Source: Lomentospora prolificans | Lineage: Eukaryota > Ascomycota > Sordariomycetes > Microascales > Microascaceae | Reading direction: 5' to 3' | Assembly: GCA_029532625.1 (NCBI GenBank) | Contig: JARFXM010000003.1 | Span: forward strand, 3,100,001 to 3,164,000 | DNA: 64,000 bases | Shown: piece by piece, positions 56,560 to 64,000 of the stretch | How the letters are laid out: each line of letters begins with the position of its first letter | Position numbering within the stretch: the stretch's first letter is position 1 | Notes under the pieces: model-generated | Told to the model about the DNA's origin: nothing | What the model saw: only the letters and a program-made list of their open reading frames with translations | The model's database searches: none | Position numbers and translations under genes: made by a program

Positions 56560-59500
56560 TTATGCGTCCATCATGACGGTATCAACATCGCCCTGGATGT
56601 GTTGAGAGGGCCCTTCTCGGGGCCCAAAGAGTCCCTCGAAGACTGTGGCGGCACATCGCCGCCTGGATGCAACCCACCGTAACCCGTCAGATAGGAGAAC
56701 GTCGTTGACATTGGGACGTCGGTTGGGATCCGGGTTGGTGAGCTGGCGCATCAAAGAATCCAGTGAGAATTGGTGAGAGGAGCGAGCCATGAATGAAGGA
56801 GGTTCTGCCAAGGGTTGACGCTCAGGAACGCCGAAATCCGGTCGAAGTACTGGTATAGTAACCGCTCTGCCCGTAGCCGTGTCTTCGATTGTCATCGTTG
56901 AACGGGGAATAGGCTCGTCACCTCTCATACCGATCAGCTCGAAGGGGGTGAGGCTAGGTAGATCGTTATACTGGCCACTCCTCAAGGCCTGCCATGAAAT
57001 GCCGTTATCGGGAAGTTGAACGTTCCCCGCCATTTCCAGAGTCATTAGCCCGACGGCGAAGAGATCCGATGGCTTGCCATACTGGCCATTAAGAATCTCG
57101 GGGCCGATATACTCACGATCACCCTCAGCATCAATGTAATCGGTAACCGGCCATTTGGCCGCGAGGCCAAAATCTCCGATTTTGAGAACGCCTTCGTGAG
57201 TAATGAAGATGTTGGCCGGCTTCATATCAAGATGCATGAAGTTTGCGTTGTGAATTTCTTGAAGGCCCTATGGAATTCAGAAATGAATTAGCAAGTTTTC
57301 GTAGGTTAGGCTAGAAACGGCGAAGACATACAAGTAAAATGTCATGAAGGATCTTCCAGAGGCGGAAGTCGTCCATCCTACCCTTATGGCCAACCTCATT
57401 GAGGAAGCCCTGAAGAGTACCCTCGTCGCAGTACTCGGTCTGGATATACAAGTGGCCCTGCATCTCCCAGTTGTCGACAAATCGAAGGACGTGCTTGGCG
57501 TGTGTTAACGACTTCAAAATCTCTACCTCTTTCATTTTTCTCTCGCGGTCCCGGGGACCTGTAAAAATGTGGCGCGTCTTTTTGACTGCGAAGGCAGATC
57601 CCGGCGCAGGGGTTGCAGGAGGAGTCTCAACTGACGGAGGGCTGCTGCCTAGGTCAAGGCCCGATGGCTCACGAGTTCGCTTAGGCTGCGCGACCCGATA
57701 CACGACCGAGAACTCGCCTCGACCAATCTCTTCCACACTACGGAATCGATCCACGAGGTGTCCATCGAGGTCGATACGGCTCTGCTTATTAGCATGAATC
57801 GGCGTGACGATCCTGCGAGCACCCTGGCTGGTTGAGGGCGTCACGGGGACAGGCGGGTGCCGATCGGCGGAGCTATTTCCATTGTTTGACAGCGAGAACC
57901 GGTTAGGGTCCAGATGCAGCATACCATCCAGAGGGGTCTTTGGAGACTCCTGGGGTCGCACAGGGCTCGCTACAGACATCATCAGCGCACACGTCCGGTA
58001 CAAGGATGGGACAATCCGAAAGTAGGGTTAAACTTACATGAAGGCTCACGAGAGAACAAGGGCTTGACAGCAGAAATTGGTGGGCCTCGTCGGTTGGCGC
58101 TAGGACTATCAATAAGATTGTGGTCCAAGTTGCCGTCAACGGCTGAAGGGGTCAAGAACGTCTTGGTTGGAGTTGGCGGGATACCCTCGGGGGTCGATGC
58201 ACCGTCATTGCGATTGTTGGTGGCTGATTTGTATTCCTCATCAAGGTTCAAGACACTTGCGCGTCGGTGAGGGCGGCCTCCCAGCCTATGGAAGAGGCCA
58301 AGGCCCTTACCAACACCACTGAAAGGAGTATTCTGGCTTCGATCAGCATGAGCCGAGCCCAAGGCAATGGGAGTCGGCGGCCCGCGTCTGAACCTAACAG
58401 CACTGGCGGGAGGATAAGTGGCAAAGCTGGATGAACTACTCTTCTTGCAAGGCGTATCCGGAACGACCATCCTCTTGTCTTCTTCAGGATCTCGGTTCAC
58501 CTTCGACACTAAACCGGACGACATGAACATGCTAGATCGTGGCGCTGGGGGAGCCACGATCGGGGTCTGAGTAACCTGTGGAGGCTGCGCCGCGGGAGGC
58601 AAAGATTTAGAGAAAATACTCGGTGTCGAAGACCCAAGAGAAAACTTGAAGCGGTCTAAACGTCGACTCGGCAGTTGGTTTTGTACGGGCTCAAACCTCA
58701 CTGGGCTATCTTCGACAAAACAGCTTCCGGAGGTGGATGGCTTGAGGGAGCGCGACAGGGGATGAGGGTTAACCATTTGGTTCGGCGCGGCATTCTGCAT
58801 AGAGAAGATGCCGCTCCCTGGGAATGGGTTGTCGCGCACTACAGGAGGGGGGATAAATTGGTCAGTCGACAGCCTAGGTCGATTGCGGCTAGGAGATGGA
58901 ACCTCGGCGCCCATCTGAGCGAGCTGTTGCGCACCCGTCCGTCTTCCCCATGAGCCCTTGTCGCCGTATCGCTGTTGGAGGGTCGATTTGCGGAGCGAAG
59001 AGGATCGGCGCGCAGCGGAAGGTGTGGGTGTGGGCGAAGGTTGGGTCTCGCGCCTGATCGTGCCGCCAGCCAGCGTGTAGTTGCTTTGTGTGGCATCGTC
59101 ATGAATGTCGAAGTTCAGCACCGCAGGGTTCGCCTGGTCGAAAACGTTAGAATCGTGGGCGATGCTACTGAAGCTAGCAATACCGTGCAAGCTTCGACGC
59201 TTGGCGACTGGACTCGTGATGCTACCCGTCTCAAAATCCATGGCTGCGTCGCTTCGCTTTAGCGTGCCTGCAGCAGGACTCGAGAATTCCGTAGGCGCAG
59301 TACTGGTAGTATTTGTGTCAAGTGAACGAAACATCGACTGTGACGCGCCCGAGACGTCGAGGTGCAAACTATGACGCGACGGCTTGCTCAGGCACCGCCT
59401 AGAAATAGGACTGGTCGGGCTGTGTAAACGGCCGTTTTCTTGGCCCGAGGCGTCAGGGCCGGAAGATGTGGATGGAACGGAATTCCCAGAGTCAGAAGAA

Positions 59501-59949
59501 ATGCTTAGCGCCCTCTTAAGCGGAGAGCGAGGAGAGGCGCGCGTCCTTGGCGCGGGCCCTAGAGGGGTTGTCGAACCGTTTTGTGGTTTCGAGAATCGCG
59601 CTGATCGGAGAGAAAGCTTGACGTTAGGCTTGAAGGAACTCGAAGATTGTGGAGGTGAGTGGGTAGGCGTGGTTGTGTGGGAGTGAGCCGACTTTATCTT
59701 GGGAGTCAGCTGGGGTTGACTCTTGTGGGAAGTTAGCGCCGGCGAATATCGACGGCACGGTGACTGCGGGCTCGGCGAACTCGACGTAGGGCTCTCTGTG
59801 TTTTGTGATGATCGTGTAGCAAGATTGAACTTGGAGGGGGAACGCGAGATAGACCGCCTTAAGCTTCTAACTGCTGACCCTACGTCCACATGGTGGCCAT
59901 GAGTTGGTGATGGGAGGGTTAAGGTCCCACCGCCGTTAGTATAGGACAT
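56560..59949 (-). CDS. wee1: Mitosis inhibitor protein kinase Wee1/Swe1
   Basis: Nuclear kinase that delays mitosis by phosphorylating the inhibitory tyrosine of Cdk1. Exons 59949-58038, 57969-57332 and 57267-56560 give 1085 aa. The first 640 residues are Ser/Thr/Pro-rich and disordered, with many SP/TP sites suited to CDK control, as in other fungal Wee1 proteins. The kinase domain starts about 717: glycine loop EIGRGEFSVVYRV (718-730), lysine in AVKKT (K767), catalytic loop FMHLDMKPANIFI (860-872) and GDFGLA (881-886), then EGDREYIGPEIL in the activation segment. The residue pattern HLDMKPAN and GDREY are Wee1-type. An insert of about 30 residues lies between glycine loop and lysine. Splicing restores ILLGLQEIHNANF, which is lost if exon 2 is read through. 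Over 4 kb of upstream DNA has no gene. Confidence 0.95.
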
Positions 59950-62900
59950 TGTAATGCTGACCCCTTAGGTCTTTATTATTGAACCCAAGTTCCCTTCTGA
60001 AGTTAATAATATGCGTGGTGGATTCACCAGCCCTTCTGCACAGGCCGTTTTCAGACAGGTGCTAGGGAGCAATATTCCTTGTCTGAGTGGAAATCTTGGA
60101 AGCGTTTCGGGGTTCGACTCGAACAAAGATTGTGGAAAATGCTTTGGTCACCAAGCCAACAGACGATGAGAAGTGCATCAACTATACAAACTATGTCAGT
60201 ACAGCAGAACCTAACCAGATATATCTGTCGGAGAAGGACCAACAATGAGCCAGCGCTTCTTACAGCAAGAAGCGATCAGTAGCAACTGCTATCGACGAAT
60301 GGTGCCAAGTTTTTTTTTTTTTTTTGAACGACAGACGGAATCAACTTATAAATGAGGCCCTGTCGTTCAAATATCTCTCAAGCCTATCGTATGAGGTTGG
60401 GTGGCGACATGCCAAAAGAGACTAGGGCCAAGTGTTGTCGAGTTGAGGCAGCAGAATAAACTCAAGACGCAACGATGTCCAAAAGTCGGAAATACGGGTG
60501 CCTGGATTCTTCAAAGCATAGCCGATCCCGTTTCCCAGCGCTCCCGCCTTTTGTTCTGTTTACTCCAACAAGCGACCGTTCCAGCGTGTCACTCTGATCA
60601 ACACATGCGTGGCGACTCTTTGCGCAATGCTTTCGAACGCGGTTCGGTAAGGAGTGGAGGGTGGACGTCGATCGAAGAGGAGGAAGATGGTTCGCGCAAG
60701 GAACCAGGTCCCCCAATACTCTGACAGATAGCGACTCTCAAGGAAGAAGAGGAAGAGAAAGTGTCCAAGAGTCAAGGCTCAAATAAAGAGGGAGGATCAG
60801 GTTGACAATCTCAAAAAAAAGAAGAGAAGTCAACAAGGGACTGGGATCTTGTCTGCCAAGGGGGAGAGACGGTGAATACAACTGGAGTGGGAGGTCTTGT
60901 GGGCAAGGTTTCTGGCAAATTACTTGGGGTTGGATGTGCGAGAGGAGAAGCACGGTGGACCACGCGTAAGTAGCTTGCATGCACCCTTTTTGGGCTGGAA
61001 GGGGTGGAACTGTTCATCACCAAAAGGGGAGTAGTGAGGGAGCGGAAGACTGGGCCAGGGTGGGATTGTTTATGACAGGGGTTCAGAGTCAACACTGAAA
61101 GGGAAATGATCGTGTGGTTGACGCGTTTGGGCTGTGGCCCGTGCTCCTTCCCCGATGAATCATTTATTCATGGTGGCGCTGGTGGCGCCTGGTCACACTT
61201 GACGAAATCAGTTGAGGATTTTGCCGGCACGCAGTGTGGGATCACATTGCAGCGACAACCACAGCGATAGCAGAATGGGAGCTGTTCCCCAAGTACAATT
61301 TGTCCCGACTCTCACGAGAGTGGAAATGTCTTGGAGATATGCCGTGTTGACCGCAGAGAATACAATGCTGTCCGCCCAGGCCAGCCCCGTCCGTACATCC
61401 AAGACAAACGTATCAAACTATTTTTAAGCTCGGGCGGGCAAATCTTCGAAGATCGCCGGCGTCTCTCCGTTCTTCAAGGCCCAGGTTTTTTTTTTTTCTT
61501 TTTTCGTTGGTTTCTCCGATTTGCTAAGTCTTTTGCACACCCTCCGTACCACACACATGCGCGTCGCCCGTGGCCAAGACAGGGGTGTTCAGGCTACCAA
61601 CAGAAGAAGGAAACTTGGACAATCTTCGTGTTTGAGAACCCTGCCCACCTGGCCATTCCATAAGGCATTTCCAGGCCGAAGTTCTAAGAAAGACTTTGCA
61701 AGACTCAGACTAATATGATGTTTGGTGTATCTGACTTCCCTTGTAGTGTCAGGTTGTACCTTCGTACTTTCAATGTTTTAGCTAGGCTGAGTCAAGGTTT
61801 AAACGTCATTTGGGCGTCTCCTAACCGCACTCCTCAAGCGTCCCCTTGAGCGGCTTCCCCACCGATTTCTTGATGTCTTCCCCTTGGACGCGCCACTTCA
61901 CTAGCCGAGGTTTTCCTATGCAATGCGCAGAGCCTTCCATTACAACTATCCTCGAATGCCACTAGATTCATACACACCGCTCACAGTCTCCTGCATAATA
62001 CATAGGGGAGGGCTCCGTTCGCCCTAGGAGAACCACTACCATGGACCACTTTTCAGGTGCTGGTCCTAGCCTCGTTACCTCGATCCTGTCCTCTGCTGTC
62101 CCAGGGACGCGGTTTAGGGGGGAAGATCATTGGACGTGCTGCTGCAGGGGTTCCTGGGTATGCGTCCCCTGAGCCCTGACCCAATCCCTCAGGGTCCAAA
62201 TACATACCTCCAGGGCTATTAGGTCCCCTTTCAAGCGCGTCGCGCCCCCTCGACGCCAGGCAGTAATCCTTGACGAAAAGCCGGTGTTTCCACAAATACG
62301 CAGAGCTCACTCTCAAGAAGTATAAGCAGAGCCTCAAGTATTAAAGACGAGAAGAAAAAGGAAGGAACCGACTGCGACACCGAGCTTTGGTCTGGTCCAG
62401 TCCAAACCTGCAGGTGCACCCCGCCACTCGACGGGCTGGCTCCTCAGCAGTCAACGCGCGTGCGGGGCATCGCGTGTTTTGATCATTGGCGCCTTCCCCC
62501 TCGATCATCACCTTTTACGAAGTAAACCTTGAAGAAAGGAAAGGGAGCCTCGCAATTTATTATCCTTCAACGTCGCACGAACTACTTGTAGAACGAAGAG
62601 GGAAAGCCATTTTTTTCCTCGTCCGAATGAAAGGGAAATTACTCCTGACCCGTCCCGGGGGAAAAGCCCCTCCTGATGAGACCACTGATCTTGGGAAGGG
62701 GGGCAAGGTTTGTCGCGTCGAAAAATCAAAACAAACAAGTTGAATTTTTTTTTTTTTTTTCCTTTTCCCTTACCTCCCCCCATAATGCGTGCACTTTCTC
62801 GCCCGTCATCTCATCCGGCCAAATCAGTACCATCAGTGTCCCATGCCCTCGTCTGCGTACTCTCTTTTTGCGCTCTTGTCAGATCTGCCATCTGGCCTCA

Positions 62901-64000
62901 TCGGACAGCGCATTGATCAATAATAAGACCTTCTCCGCAGCGCCCGCCTGTGATAATTACTTGCTTATCACTTGTTCATGCTCCCCGTTCCTCCAAACAC
63001 GTTGATTCCGGGCCCTCCCTGCTTCATGCACCACTCCACAACTGGTGCGATCCCTGCTCATTCCCCCTTGCCCCCTGTCGATGGTGTCCAAAAGAAGGAA
63101 AACCGAAGGTTCCCTAAGCCCATTGACCCATCGGGTCTGTCCATTGACGGCTCGCAAGCGGGAACGCCGGGCGGGACGACGGCAAGGAGGATGGCTAACC
63201 TTTTACCCCCTCGACGCGACTTCCATCGCTCTCCAGTCAAAACAAAACGGCCAGTTTATTCCTTTTTTCCCCACGAGTACTTATCCACCAGGATCTTAGT
63301 TTATTATTAGCCGTTTCATCGATCCTCCCGCTGCAAGGGACGCTGCTACCACAATACACTGATGCGTATCAGCACGAGGATGGACTCCCGTCCAACTTGA
63401 GATGAAATTGTCCCGTCCCAACGGCGTGGCTGTCCGCATTGCCCCTTCCTTACAGTTTTCAACCACTGCTTATTTGAGGAGGAAACAAATATCATGTGCA
63501 GCGGGCATTTTTCAGAAACACTTGCGCATCAGATAGCCAACACCAAGATAGATGCGTCGTGTAAGCGCCATCCTTACGCTTAGTCTTCTTACTCATCGAG
63601 TAGCCATATCCGGCCGCCATCACAGGATCCAGTCTGATACACTGAGCCACATGGTTCTCTTGCAATTCGTCAGTCGAGGTTCCCGCTAGACTATTGACAG
63701 TCCGCCGACGCCCTCTAAGCCAACCGTTCAAGAGAGTAGACGTAATTGTAAATAAACCTCACCTCGGCTCGAGCTAGGAAGCGTCACATTTCGGTTCCAT
63801 CTGACAAGATAATCTCTCGTGATATCCCGCGCGTCTCGCCCGGCGGCGCCCGCCCTCTTGTCTGGAGCACAGGACAGGCTTGGAACAACAACAAAAGACG
63901 CAAACTAATCGTTTTTTCCAAATTCCATACTTGCATGCCGTATGCTCCCGCCAATGGAGGAATGGAAAGATATGGACCAAGGAATACTTTTTCCCATCAA
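59950..64000. other. 4-kb region upstream of wee1 to the window edge
   Basis: No supportable gene. It contains a T17 run (60310-60326), T-rich and CT-rich tracts (for example 61487-61505, 62746-62761) and only short frames. It is presumably the wee1 promoter and long 5' leader plus the flank of a gene beyond the window. Confidence 0.4.

Noticed and set aside
60060..60245. Possible tRNA-like GGTTCGACTCGAAC near 60112
   Set aside because: No acceptor or anticodon stems can be folded around it.

Overview
The window looks like nuclear DNA of a filamentous ascomycete (Pezizomycotina; Sordariomycetes is my guess from the style of the proteins, not a proven placement). The reasons are short introns of mostly 50-170 nt with GTAWGT-like donors and CTAAC/CTGAC-like branch sites, single-copy eukaryotic housekeeping genes on both strands, intron-bearing tRNA genes, and fungus-specific proteins such as Mgr3, Dap1, Stf2 and Ada1. 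I rebuilt the spliced models by hand by matching reading phase across each intron. I used no alignment or transcript data.

Left part (1-23 kb) is fairly gene-dense. In order: AP-1 sigma adaptin (aps1, -), glutamate-cysteine ligase modifier subunit (+), the KEOPS kinase Bud32 (-), an unrecognised small membrane protein (+), a carboxymuconolactone-decarboxylase/AhpD-like protein (-), tRNA-Val(AAC) (+), the cytochrome-b5-like protein Dap1 (-), the FACT subunit Spt16 (+), a Cdc50/Lem3 flippase subunit (-), a 4CL-type acyl-CoA ligase ending in a peroxisomal AKL tail (-), and the mitochondrial i-AAA adaptor Mgr3 (+).

Middle part (23-38.7 kb) is gene-poor. About 10 kb upstream of a bZIP transcription factor gene (+) has no gene I can support. 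A tRNA-Ser(GCT) (+) and about 4 kb more of non-coding DNA follow the bZIP gene. The 5' half of the bZIP gene has protein-like stretches in three frames, which suggests indels (true decay or assembly error).

Right part (38.7-64 kb) holds an Stf2-like gene whose start codon is split by an intron (+), the splicing factor SPF27/BCAS2 (+), the PKA regulatory subunit (-, with an apparent frameshift in its docking domain), the SAGA subunit Ada1/Hfi1 (-), the gamma-tubulin complex protein GCP3/Spc98 (+) and the mitotic inhibitor kinase Wee1 (-). The PKA-R and Wee1 genes each have 4-5 kb of apparently non-coding DNA upstream.

There is no gene cluster with one shared function, no intact transposon, no CRISPR and no phage. 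The genes are independent housekeeping and regulatory units. The least ordinary signals are the two apparent frame breaks (PKA-R and bZIP), the split start codon, very small coding exons, one unrecognised membrane protein and the gene-poor island. I did not find evidence for a wholly new biological system here.
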